A stretch of DNA of 35,318 nucleotides from Streptomyces sp. (GTDB taxonomy: Bacteria; Actinomycetota; Actinomycetes; Streptomycetales; Streptomycetaceae), in assembly GCF_019510245.1 (NCBI RefSeq), contig NZ_JAEKKT010000190.1, positions 1 to 35,318 of the forward strand. The letters run 5' to 3'. The notes under the pieces were generated by a model. The model worked only from the letters and a program-made list of their open reading frames with translations, did not search any database and was not told where the DNA came from. Of this stretch, positions 14,711 to 24,069 are shown piece by piece; positions within the stretch are counted from its first letter, which is position 1, and every line of letters begins with the position of its first letter. The position numbers were made by a program, and so were the translations under genes.

Positions 14711-15931
14711 ATGCCCCCCTTGACCCCCTTCGAGGTCCCCGAGGGTCACCCCTTCGGCCCGCACAACCTTCCGTATGGCGTGTTCTCGACCTCCGAGAGC
14801 ACGGAACGGAGGGTCGGCGTCCGCCTCGGCGACCACGTCCTCGACGCCGGCGCCGCGGCCCTCGCCCTCGGCTCCCCTTACGCCTCCCTGCTCGCCCGGC
14901 CGACCCTCAACCCGCTCCTGGCCGCAGGCCGCACCGCCTGGTCGGACGTGCGGCGCGCCCTGACCGCCTGGGTGACCGTGCCCGCGCACCGGGAGACACT
15001 CGCCCCCCTCCTCCACCCGCTGCCCAAGGTGACCCTGCACCTCCCCTTCGAGGTCGCCGACTACGTCGACTTCTACGCCTCCGAGAACCACGCCCGGAAC
15101 GCCGGCCGCATCTTCCGCCCCGACGCCGCCGAACCGCTCACTCCCAACTGGAAGCACCTGCCGATCGGTTACCACGGCCGCGCCGGCACGGTCGTGGTGT
15201 CCGGGACGGACGTCGTACGGCCCTCAGGGCAGCGCAAGGCGCCCGCGGATCCGGCACCGGTGTTCGGCCCGTCGGTACGGCTGGACATCGAGGCCGAGGT
15301 CGGCTTCGTCGTCGGCACGCCGTCACAGCAAGGCCGGCCGGTGGCGCTGGGCGACTTCAGGGAGCACGTGTTCGGCCTCTGCCTGCTGAACGACTGGTCG
15401 GCGCGGGACATCCAGGCCTGGGAGTACGTCCCCCTCGGCCCGTTCCTCGGCAAGTCGTTCGCCACCTCGGTCTCGGCGTGGATCACCCCGCTGGACGCGC
15501 TGGAGGAGGCCCGGATCGCCCCGCCGAGGCGGACGCATCCGCTGCTGCCGTACCTCGACGACGCCACGGAGGAGCCCGCCGGTTACGACCTGCGGATGTC
15601 GATCGCGATCAACGGGCAGACGGTGTCCGAGCCGCCGTTCTCCACCATGTACTGGACCGCCGCCCAGCAGCTCGCCCACCTGACGGTCAACGGCGCCTCC
15701 CTGCGCACCGGCGACCTGTACGGCTCCGGCACGGTGAGCGGCACGGAGCCCGGACAGCGCGGGTCGCTGCTGGAGCTGACCTGGAACGGACGCGACCCGC
15801 TCGAACTCCCGGACGGGAAACGGACGTATCTGGAGGACGGCGACGTGGTGACGATGTCGGGATGGGCTCCGGGACCGGGCGGCAGCCGGGTGGGGCTCGG
15901 GGAGGTCAGCGGCCGGGTCGTGGCCGGGTGA
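14711..15931 (+). CDS. fahA: Fumarylacetoacetase
   Basis: 406 aa, close to the 419 aa of the mammalian enzyme. It hydrolyses 4-fumarylacetoacetate to fumarate and acetoacetate, the last step of tyrosine/homogentisate breakdown. Active-site residues align at a constant offset: Asp120 and His127 in DYVDFYASENHA, Glu194 and Glu196 in LDIEAEVGF, Asp228 in LLNDWSARDIQ, Lys248 in LGPFLGKSFATS. GSGTVSG near the C-terminus is also conserved. An N-terminal SH3-like domain (about 1-115) precedes the catalytic domain. The Shine-Dalgarno is weak (GCGAGG about 10 nt upstream). Homogentisate dioxygenase is not nearby, so the pathway is split on the chromosome. Confidence 0.95.
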   Translation: MPPLTPFEVPEGHPFGPHNLPYGVFSTSESTERRVGVRLGDHVLDAGAAALALGSPYASLLARPTLNPLLAAGRTAWSDVRRALTAWVTVPAHRETLAPLLHPLPKVTLHLPFEVADYVDFYASENHARNAGRIFRPDAAEPLTPNWKHLPIGYHGRAGTVVVSGTDVVRPSGQRKAPADPAPVFGPSVRLDIEAEVGFVVGTPSQQGRPVALGDFREHVFGLCLLNDWSARDIQAWEYVPLGPFLGKSFATSVSAWITPLDALEEARIAPPRRTHPLLPYLDDATEEPAGYDLRMSIAINGQTVSEPPFSTMYWTAAQQLAHLTVNGASLRTGDLYGSGTVSGTEPGQRGSLLELTWNGRDPLELPDGKRTYLEDGDVVTMSGWAPGPGGSRVGLGEVSGRVVAG

Positions 15932-16281
15932 GCCGGCCGCCGGGCCGGCCCGGCGCACCGAGGTGAGCGGGGACTTCCTGGCGCGGGGGCGGTCGGCGGA
16001 TCCCCGGGCGAGGCGATACCGGAGGCGGCACGGGAGCAGGGACCGCGCGCGAGCCGCCCGGCCGGGAAGCGGGGCGCTCGGATCGTCCTCGACACCTGAC
16101 TCAGGGCGCCGGGCACCGTCATACTGACGGGACACGCACCATGCGATGCGCCCGCACGCGCACCATGCGAGGCGTCGGCGCACGCATCACGTGACGCGCC
16201 GGCGCACGCACCACGTCACGCAACGGCCTGTCGCCCTCGCACCACCCGCACACGTCTCCGATCAGGAAACGGAGCCCCGGC
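15932..16281. other. Intergenic region with tandem repeats upstream of the M56 peptidase
   Basis: No coding sequence is supported. The left part is GC-rich without a clear hairpin. CCGTCA-TAC-TGACGG (16116-16130) is a small perfect dyad. The 24-bp tandem repeat described separately occupies 16124-16219, and a plain 60-bp leader follows. Confidence 0.6.
16124..16219 (+). repeat. 24-bp tandem repeat, four degenerate copies
   Basis: Units start at 16124, 16148, 16172 and 16196. Shared core is GCGCACGCACCACGTCAC-like: the last two units read GCGTCGGCGCACGCATCACG+TGAC and GCGCCGGCGCACGCACCACG+TCAC, the first two carry CACCATGCGA in place of the last part. Each unit is 24 bp, so two turns-plus of helix separate equal positions. 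It ends 62 bp before the peptidase ATG. Confidence 0.7.
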
Positions 16282-17220
16282 ATGACCGTCTGCCTGCTCC
16301 TGCTGACCGTCGTCGCCCTGACGGCCGCGGTACCTGCGCCGCGCGCCCTGGTGCGGTCCCTGTGGCCGGAGCGGGAACCGGTGGTGGCGCTGTGGGTGTG
16401 GCAGTGCCTGGTCGCCACCGTGCTGATGTGCTGCCTGGCCGCGCTGACCCTGGGCGCGGCGGCTGTCTTCCACACCGTGCGCGACCAGGTGTTCGCGCCG
16501 GCGCCACCGGCGGTCACCGCCGCGTACGACCTCTCCGTCGCACCTCCCTGGGCGGTCGCTCTCACGGTGCTGCTGGCGTCCGGGGCGGCGTGGACGACGG
16601 CGATGCTCGCCCGCGAACTGGTCGAGGCCCGACGCCGCCGCGACCGGACCCGTGCACACCTGCGCGAGCGGGCACCCGAACTGCCGGCGGGGCTGCCCGC
16701 GGCACGCGGACCGATGCTGGTGCTGGAGGACGAGTACCCGGACGCCTGGTGGATGCCGGGCCATCCACCACAGCTGGTCGTGACGACGGGGGCACTGCAC
16801 CGCCTCACCGACCACCAGCTCGACGCCGTACTCACCCACGAACGGGGCCACGCCCGCGCCCATCACGACTGGCTGCTCCACCTGTCCAGCGCCCTGGCCA
16901 CGGGCTTCCCGCGCGTGCCGCTCTTCTCTCACTTCTGCGACCAGACCCACCGGCTCGTCGAGCTCGCCGCGGACGACACGGCGTCCCGCCGCTGCGGCCA
17001 CCTCACCACCGCGCTGGCCCTCATCGAACTGAACCAGCACCGCGGGGTCCTGTCCTGCGCGTCGAGCCGCCGGCTGCTGGGCGAGCGCGTCGACCGCCTC
17101 CTGGAACCGCCCCCACGGCTGCTGCGCCGCCAGCGGGCCCTGACGACGACGGTGGCCGCCCTGGTCCCCCTGCTGCCGCTCCTGATCGCGTTCGCACCGG
17201 GGCTGACGGCGCTTGGCTAG
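16282..17220 (+). CDS. M56 (BlaR1-like) integral membrane zinc metallopeptidase
   Basis: 312 aa. Hydrophobic segments lie at about 1-18, 34-63, 88-112 and 286-308. The cytosolic domain between them carries the zinc motif HERGH (186-190) and the downstream glutamate in VELAADDTA (Glu226), as in M56/M48 gluzincins. There is no extracellular sensor domain, so this is the short actinobacterial M56 form. GGAG precedes ATG 16282 by about 11 nt. M56 genes of Streptomyces are often next to a BlaI/CopY-type repressor gene that the peptidase may cleave; none is present here. Role: regulated membrane-linked proteolysis, target unknown. Confidence 0.9.
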   Translation: MTVCLLLLTVVALTAAVPAPRALVRSLWPEREPVVALWVWQCLVATVLMCCLAALTLGAAAVFHTVRDQVFAPAPPAVTAAYDLSVAPPWAVALTVLLASGAAWTTAMLARELVEARRRRDRTRAHLRERAPELPAGLPAARGPMLVLEDEYPDAWWMPGHPPQLVVTTGALHRLTDHQLDAVLTHERGHARAHHDWLLHLSSALATGFPRVPLFSHFCDQTHRLVELAADDTASRRCGHLTTALALIELNQHRGVLSCASSRRLLGERVDRLLEPPPRLLRRQRALTTTVAALVPLLPLLIAFAPGLTALG

Positions 17221-17874
17221 AGCGCGAGCGCTGCCTGCCTGCTGGCGTCTGGGCTGAAGAGGTGCCCTCGGAATTGTTCGGCCGCGCTCGATGTGCTGCG
17301 GGCGCTGCGCCTGGGTGATGCCGGGCTGTTCGCCGGTTTCCTGGCCGACTCCGACCCGGCGGTGCGGATCGAGGCGGTGCGGGCCCTGGTCTCGGTGGAT
17401 GCCGCCGGTGCCCTGGCGGCTGCCGTCGGCGACCCCTCCCGTGAGGTGCGGGTGACGGTGACGAAGGCCCTCGGCACGGTGGGGGCCGCCGTTGCCGTCT
17501 CTGGAGGGGACGGCGTTCTGGATGCCCTGGCCTTGCTCGTCGGGGACTCCGATGTGCTGGTCCGGGGTGCGGCGTACGAGGCCCTGGCGGGCGTCGGCTG
17601 TCCGGCGCTCCTGGCCGGGGCCGCCGTGGCTGCGCTGGGCGACCCGGCGTGGCAGGTGCGGGTCGGTGCCGGCAGGGCGCTGGGTGCCGCTGACGGCGCC
17701 GTGGCGGTGTCGGCTCTCGCCACGTCCCTCGCCGACCGGAACGCCGACGTCCGCAAGGCTGCCGTGCTCGCCCTGCCCCGGCGCGCCGGTGCCGAGGAGG
17801 TCCGGGCGGCTCTGGCCACGGCGACGGCCGCCCCCGACGCGGATGTCAGGGCGTACGCGGCGAGGGGACTGTAG
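17221..17874 (+). pseudogene. HEAT-repeat protein remnant (N-terminus missing)
   Basis: The frame from 17221 to the stop at 17872-17874 encodes about five HEAT/PBS-lyase-like repeats: LGDAGLFAGFLADSDPAVRIEAVRALV, AAAVGDPSREVRVTVTKALGTVG, LALLVGDSDVLVRGAAYEALA, AAALGDPAWQVRVGAGRALG-like, LADRNADVRKAAVLAL, ATAAPDADVRAYAARGL. Repeats begin at about 17281; the 60 bases before do not look like the same protein. A GTG at 17293 could start a 193-aa product but has no ribosome site and would begin in mid-repeat. The frame is also that of the preceding peptidase, separated only by TAG at 17218. Most likely the 3' end of a larger HEAT gene left after a deletion; a short functional protein cannot be excluded. 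Confidence 0.5.
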
Positions 17875-17898
17875 GCGGCTCCCTCGCCGCCGCGGGTG

Positions 17899-19923
<2,025 letters not shown>

Positions 19924-19994
19924 CGCCGTGTCCCCCGTACGTCGTCCTTCGACCACTGCCTCCACGATAGGGGTCCGGGCCGACAGCGCCTGAG

Positions 19995-20003
19995 TTATCC
20001 ACA
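19995..20003 (+). promoter_or_regulatory. DnaA-box sequence upstream of recQ
   Basis: TTATCCACA is a perfect match to the strong bacterial DnaA box (TTATNCACA). It lies 72 bp upstream of the recQ start. Streptomyces prefers TTGTCCACA, but this form is also bound. A single box may be chance; the intergenic position is suggestive. Confidence 0.35.
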
Positions 20004-20191
20004 GGCTGGCCGCCCGGGAGAGGGGCGCTGGTGCGGGGTTCCCCCGTCCGGCGGTGTCCTCAGCCCTTTGGCGGTCTTCGCGTGGCGGCCGGGGAGAGGC
20101 GCGGGCGATGCTGCACGGGCGGGACCGGGGAGGCCCGTGTCGTAAGGAGGTGCCGCGCTCGCGTGCCTCTTCCGCCCCAAGGAGCTTCAGG

Positions 20192-20722
20192 ATGTCTCTC
20201 AGGTCCCGCACCGCGGGCGCCGTTCTGGCGCTGGCCGTGCCGTTCGCTCTGGCCGCGGTTCCCGCCGGCGCGGCTCCCGTCCCCGATCCCGACCCGTTCG
20301 TGTGGACGGATCTGACTCCGACGTACACGGCGACGGCGGACTACCAGTACGAGCCGTTCGCGGTCACGGACGGGTATGCCCGCCCCCCGGCCGACGCCTG
20401 CGACAAGGACGCCCAGAACAACAAGGGGAGTGCGGGCTACCACTACGTAAGGACCGCCGGTGTCGGCAGTCTGGACCCGGCCGAGCCCGCGGGTCTCCTC
20501 TACGAGACCGACGCCGACGGTGGCCGGGCCCTGGCGGGGGCGGAGTGGATCGTGCGAGCGGGGTCCGGGACCGCGGCGCCGACGCTGTTCGGGCAGCCGT
20601 TTGAGGGGCCGACGACCGTGCCGGGGGTCACGGGACCCGTGTACACGCTGCGTGCGTGGATCTGGAAGGACAATCCGAGCGGTCTGTTCGCGCAGTGGAA
20701 TCCCACGGTCACGTGTCCGTAG
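20192..20722 (+). CDS. Small secreted protein of unknown function
   Basis: 176 aa from ATG 20192 with AAGGAG at 20179-20184; a longer in-frame start is not supported. Residues 1-28 (MSLRSRTAGAVLALAVPFAL, then AAVPAGAA) are a Sec signal peptide. The mature 148 residues are acidic, rich in aromatic and Thr/Pro residues (FVWTDLTPTYTATADYQYEPF), with no known motif. Only two cysteines occur, in DACDKDAQ and at the penultimate position (TVTCP), which could form a disulfide joining both ends. I do not recognise the family. The stop codon is part of a CCGTAG hexamer array. Convergent with nuoN, sharing a strong hairpin. Confidence 0.8.
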   Translation: MSLRSRTAGAVLALAVPFALAAVPAGAAPVPDPDPFVWTDLTPTYTATADYQYEPFAVTDGYARPPADACDKDAQNNKGSAGYHYVRTAGVGSLDPAEPAGLLYETDADGGRALAGAEWIVRAGSGTAAPTLFGQPFEGPTTVPGVTGPVYTLRAWIWKDNPSGLFAQWNPTVTCP

Positions 20723-20758
20723 CCGTAGCCGTAGCCGTGGCCGTGGCCGTAGCCGCGG
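20717..20758 (+). repeat. CCGTAG hexanucleotide tandem repeat over a stop codon
   Basis: Seven consecutive units CCGTAG, CCGTAG, CCGTAG, CCGTGG, CCGTGG, CCGTAG, CCGCGG. The first unit contains the TAG stop of the secreted protein, so the frame would read Pro-stop repeatedly, with Pro-Trp in two variant units. Confidence 0.85.
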
Positions 20759-20795
20759 CGGTGTCCCCGTAGTGGTGTGACCCGTACGCGCGCGT

Positions 20796-20828
20796 GGGCC
20801 CCGGTTCCTGTGCGGGGAACCGGGGCCC
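20796..20828. terminator. Bidirectional terminator at the end of the nuo operon
   Basis: Perfect 13-bp arms GGGCCCCGGTTCC (20796-20808) and GGAACCGGGGCCC (20816-20828) with a 7-nt loop, 18 bp after the nuoN stop and between convergent genes. Confidence 0.9.
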
Positions 20829-20846
20829 GGGGGTGTGCGGAATGTT

Positions 20847-22496
20847 TCAGCGGACGAAGACTCCCGCCTGGCTGGCGAGGTTCAGGAAGTACTGCGGTGC
20901 CACGCCGAGCACCAGGGTGACGGCGACGCCGAGGCCGATCGCCGCCATGGTGAGCGGTGACGGGACGGCGACCGTGGGCCCCTCGGGCCTCGGCTCGCTG
21001 AAGAACATCAGGACGATCACGCGGATGTAGAAGAACGCGGCGATCGCGGACGAGATCACACCGATCACGACGAGCGGGACCGCCCCGCCCTCGGCGGCCG
21101 CCTTGAAGACGGCGAACTTTCCGGCGAAGCCGGAGGTCAGCGGGATGCCCGCGAAGGCCAGCAGGAAGACGGCGAAGACGGCTGCCACGAGTGGGGAGCG
21201 GCGGCCGAGACCCGCCCACTTGGACAGGTGGGTGGCCTCGCCGCCCGCGTCGCGCACCAGGGTGACCACGGCGAACGCTCCGATGGTCACGAAGGAGTAG
21301 GCGGCCAGGTAGAAGAGGACGGACGACACGCCGTCCTTCGAGGTCGCGATGACACCGGCGAGGATGAATCCGGCGTGTGCGATCGACGAGTAGGCGAGGA
21401 GCCGCTTGATGTCGGTCTGGGTGATCGCGACGATCGCGCCGCCCAGCATGGTGATGATCGCGACGCCCCACATGACCGGCCGCCAGTCCCAGCGCATGCC
21501 GGGCAGGACCACGTACAGGAGGCGCAGCAGTGCGCCGAAGGCGGCGACCTTGGTGGCGGCGGCCATGAAGCCGGTGACCGGGGTGGGCGCGCCCTGGTAG
21601 ACGTCGGGTGTCCACATGTGGAAGGGGACGGCGCCGACCTTGAAGAGCAGGCCCATGACGACCATGGCGGTGCCGATGAGGAGCAGTGCGTCGTTGCCCA
21701 TGGTGTTGGCGAGGGCCGGGTCGACGTTGGTGACGGTGCCGTCGACGACCTGGGCGATCGTGGCGTACGACACCGAGCCGGCGTAGCCGTAGAGCATGGC
21801 GATGCCGAACAGGGTGAACGCGGAGGCGAAGGCGCCGAGCAGGAAGTACTTGACCGCGGCTTCCTGGGACATGAGGCGCTTGCGGCGGGCCAGGGCGCAC
21901 AGCAGGTAGAGCGGGAGGGAGAAGACCTCCAGGGCCACGAAGAGCGTCAGCAGGTCGTTGGCGGAGGGGAAGACCAGCATGCCTGCGACGGCGAAGAGCA
22001 GGAGCGGGAAGACCTCGGTGGTGGTGAAGCCGGCCTTCACGGCGGCCTGTTCGCTGTCGCTGCCGGGCACGGAGGCGGCCTGGGCGGCGAAGGAGTCGAC
22101 GCGGTTGCCGTGGGCGGCGGGGTCGAGGCGGCGTTCGGCGAAGGTGAACAGGCCGACGAGGGCTGCCAGCAGGATCGTGCCCTGGAGGAACAGGGACGGT
22201 CCGTCGACCGCGATGGCGCCCATGGCGGCGATGTGCGCCTTGGTGGTGCCGTATCCGTCGGCGGCCAGGGCGACGACGGCTGCGAAGGCGGCGCACAGGG
22301 CCACGGCGGAGACGAACACCTGGGCGTAGTAGCGGGACTTGCGCGGTACGAACGCTTCGACCAGCACTCCGACGATCGCCGCGCCGACGACGATCAGGGT
22401 GGGTGACAGCTGTCCGTACTCGATTTTCGGCGTCGGGATCTTCGAGATCGGTTCGGCCGCGGTTGTCCACAGGCTGTGGACGGCTGCTGCGCTCAC
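20847..22496 (-). CDS. nuoN: NADH-quinone oxidoreductase subunit N
   Basis: 549 aa from GTG 22496, whose GTGA overlaps the nuoM stop; the frame is open further upstream but that is nuoM in another frame. About 14 membrane helices with the antiporter-like fold (Mrp family). Glu in ALEVFSLPLYLL and Lys in FKVGAVPFHMWTPDVYQG are the proton-pathway residues of this subunit, and ITQTDIKRLLAYSSIAHAGF is the conserved half-channel region. Somewhat longer than E. coli NuoN (485 aa). It is the last gene of the operon, ending before a strong hairpin. The first codons carry two facing DnaA-box sequences. Confidence 0.97.
   Translation of the reverse strand: MSAAAVHSLWTTAAEPISKIPTPKIEYGQLSPTLIVVGAAIVGVLVEAFVPRKSRYYAQVFVSAVALCAAFAAVVALAADGYGTTKAHIAAMGAIAVDGPSLFLQGTILLAALVGLFTFAERRLDPAAHGNRVDSFAAQAASVPGSDSEQAAVKAGFTTTEVFPLLLFAVAGMLVFPSANDLLTLFVALEVFSLPLYLLCALARRKRLMSQEAAVKYFLLGAFASAFTLFGIAMLYGYAGSVSYATIAQVVDGTVTNVDPALANTMGNDALLLIGTAMVVMGLLFKVGAVPFHMWTPDVYQGAPTPVTGFMAAATKVAAFGALLRLLYVVLPGMRWDWRPVMWGVAIITMLGGAIVAITQTDIKRLLAYSSIAHAGFILAGVIATSKDGVSSVLFYLAAYSFVTIGAFAVVTLVRDAGGEATHLSKWAGLGRRSPLVAAVFAVFLLAFAGIPLTSGFAGKFAVFKAAAEGGAVPLVVIGVISSAIAAFFYIRVIVLMFFSEPRPEGPTVAVPSPLTMAAIGLGVAVTLVLGVAPQYFLNLASQAGVFVR
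22463..22483. promoter_or_regulatory. Pair of inverted DnaA-box sequences at the nuoN start
   Basis: TTGTCCACA (22463-22471, plus) and CCGTCCACA (22483-22475, minus) face each other across three bases, with perfect GTCCACA/TGTGGAC arms. TTGTCCACA is the preferred Streptomyces DnaA box. They lie in codons 5-12 of nuoN. Sequence match is exact; binding is inference. Confidence 0.4.
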
Positions 22497-24064
22497 TTGG
22501 CCGCCTCCACTGCGGGCTTGGGGTCGGTCTTGTGTACGTCCGACATGGTCTGTTTGACCGCCGGGTTGACGATGTCCGTGACGGGCTTCGGGTAGACGCC
22601 CAGGAAGATCAACAGGATGATCAGCGGGGCGACCACGACGAGCTCGCGTGCCTTCAGGTCCGGCATCGCGGAGACCGCCGGTTTCACCGGGCCCGTCATC
22701 GTCCGCTGGTAGAGGACGAGGGTGTAGAGCGCGGCGAGGACGATGCCGAAGGTGGCGATGATCCCGATGGCCGGGTAACGGGTGAACGTGCCGACCAGGA
22801 CGAGGAACTCGCTGACGAAGGGTGCGAGACCGGGCAGGGACAGGGTGGCCAGGCCGCCGATCAGGAAGGTGCCGGCGAGCACCGGGGCGACCTTCTGCAC
22901 ACCGCCGTAGTCGGCGATGAGCCGGGAGCCGCGGCGGGAGATCAGGAAGCCGGCGACCAGCATCAGGGCGGCGGTGGAGATGCCGTGGTTGACCATGTAG
23001 AGGGTGGCGCCGGACTGGCCCTGGCTGGTCATCGCGAAGATGCCCAGGATGATGAATCCGAAGTGGGAGATGGACGCGTAGGCGACCAGCCGTTTGATGT
23101 CGCGCTGCCCCACGGCGAGGAGTGCGCCGTAGATGATGCTGATCAGGGCGAGGACGAGGATGGTGGGTGTCGCCCACTTCGACGCCTCGGGGAAGAGCTG
23201 GAGGCAGAAGCGGAGCATCGCGAACGTGCCCACCTTGTCGACGACCGCGGTGATGAGGACGGCGACGGGGGCGGTGGACTCCTGCATGGCGTTGGGCAGC
23301 CAGGTGTGCAGCGGCCACAGCGGCGCCTTCACGGCGAAGGCGAAGAAGAAGCCGAGGAACAGCCAGCGTTCGGTGCTGGTGGCCATGTGCAGGGTGCCGT
23401 TGGCGCGGGCCTGCGCGATCTCGGCGAGGGAGAAGTTCCCGGAGACCGTGTAGAGGCCGATCACCGCGGCCAGCATGATCAGGCCGCCGACCAGGTTGTA
23501 GAGGAGGAACTTGACGGCGGCGTACGACCGTTGCGTCGACGCGGCCTCCTCGCCCTGTGCGTGGGCGCGGTCCCCGAAGCCGCCGATCAGGAAGTACATC
23601 GGGATGAGCATGGCTTCGAAGAAGATGTAGAAGAGGAAGACGTCGGTGGCCTCGAAGGAGATGATCACCATCGCCTCGACGGCCAGGATCAGGGCGAAGA
23701 AGCCCTGGGTGGGCCGCCACCGCTTGCTGCCGGTCTCCAGCGGGTCGGCGTCGTGCCAGCCGGCCAGGATGATGAACGGGATCAGCAGGGCGGTCAGGGC
23801 GAGCAGGGCGACCGCGATGCCGTCGACACCCAGTTCGTAGCGGACGCCGAAGTCACTGATCCAGGCGTGGGATTCGGTGAGCTGGTAGCGGGCGCCGCCG
23901 GGGTCGAAGCGGACCATGACGACGACCGCCAGGGCGAGCGTGGCGAGCGAGACCAGCAGCGCGAGCCATTTGGCGGCGGTGCGCCGGGCGGCCGGTACGG
24001 CGGCCGTGGCGACCGCCCCGACGGCCGGGAGGACCGCCGTCGCTGTCAGCAGAGGAAAGGACAT
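22493..24064 (-). CDS. nuoM: NADH-quinone oxidoreductase subunit M
   Basis: 523 aa, close to E. coli NuoM (509). Antiporter-like membrane subunit of the complex I proton-pumping arm with about 14 helices. Key residues are Glu in IFFEAMLIPMYFLIGGFG, Lys in FAVKAPLWPLHTWLPNAM and the following central-helix Lys region GQRDIKRLVAYASISHFGF. The C-terminus is a polar tail (KTDPKPAVEAAK). ATG 24064 lies 5 nt after the nuoL stop, and its own stop overlaps nuoN. No sign of frameshift. Confidence 0.97.
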   Translation of the reverse strand: MSFPLLTATAVLPAVGAVATAAVPAARRTAAKWLALLVSLATLALAVVVMVRFDPGGARYQLTESHAWISDFGVRYELGVDGIAVALLALTALLIPFIILAGWHDADPLETGSKRWRPTQGFFALILAVEAMVIISFEATDVFLFYIFFEAMLIPMYFLIGGFGDRAHAQGEEAASTQRSYAAVKFLLYNLVGGLIMLAAVIGLYTVSGNFSLAEIAQARANGTLHMATSTERWLFLGFFFAFAVKAPLWPLHTWLPNAMQESTAPVAVLITAVVDKVGTFAMLRFCLQLFPEASKWATPTILVLALISIIYGALLAVGQRDIKRLVAYASISHFGFIILGIFAMTSQGQSGATLYMVNHGISTAALMLVAGFLISRRGSRLIADYGGVQKVAPVLAGTFLIGGLATLSLPGLAPFVSEFLVLVGTFTRYPAIGIIATFGIVLAALYTLVLYQRTMTGPVKPAVSAMPDLKARELVVVAPLIILLIFLGVYPKPVTDIVNPAVKQTMSDVHKTDPKPAVEAAK

Positions 24065-24069
24065 CGGTA

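Noticed and set aside
14665..15966. Long plus-strand frame over fumarylacetoacetase
   Set aside because: Shadow frame; fahA at 14711-15931 has all catalytic residues in the other frame.
16116..16130. CCGTCA-TAC-TGACGG dyad as a BlaI-type operator
   Set aside because: It does not resemble the TACTACA/TGTAGTA operators of BlaI and no BlaI gene is nearby; kept only as a small dyad.
16119..16835. Minus-strand frame whose end encodes an 8-residue repeat (VRAPARHVM-like)
   Set aside because: It is the antisense of the M56 peptidase and of the 24-bp DNA repeat; no start signal and unnatural composition.
20847..23720. Apparent 957-residue fused protein ending in NuoN
   Set aside because: Upstream part is Arg/Pro/His-rich translation of nuoM in the wrong frame; the GTGA junction gives separate NuoM and NuoN.
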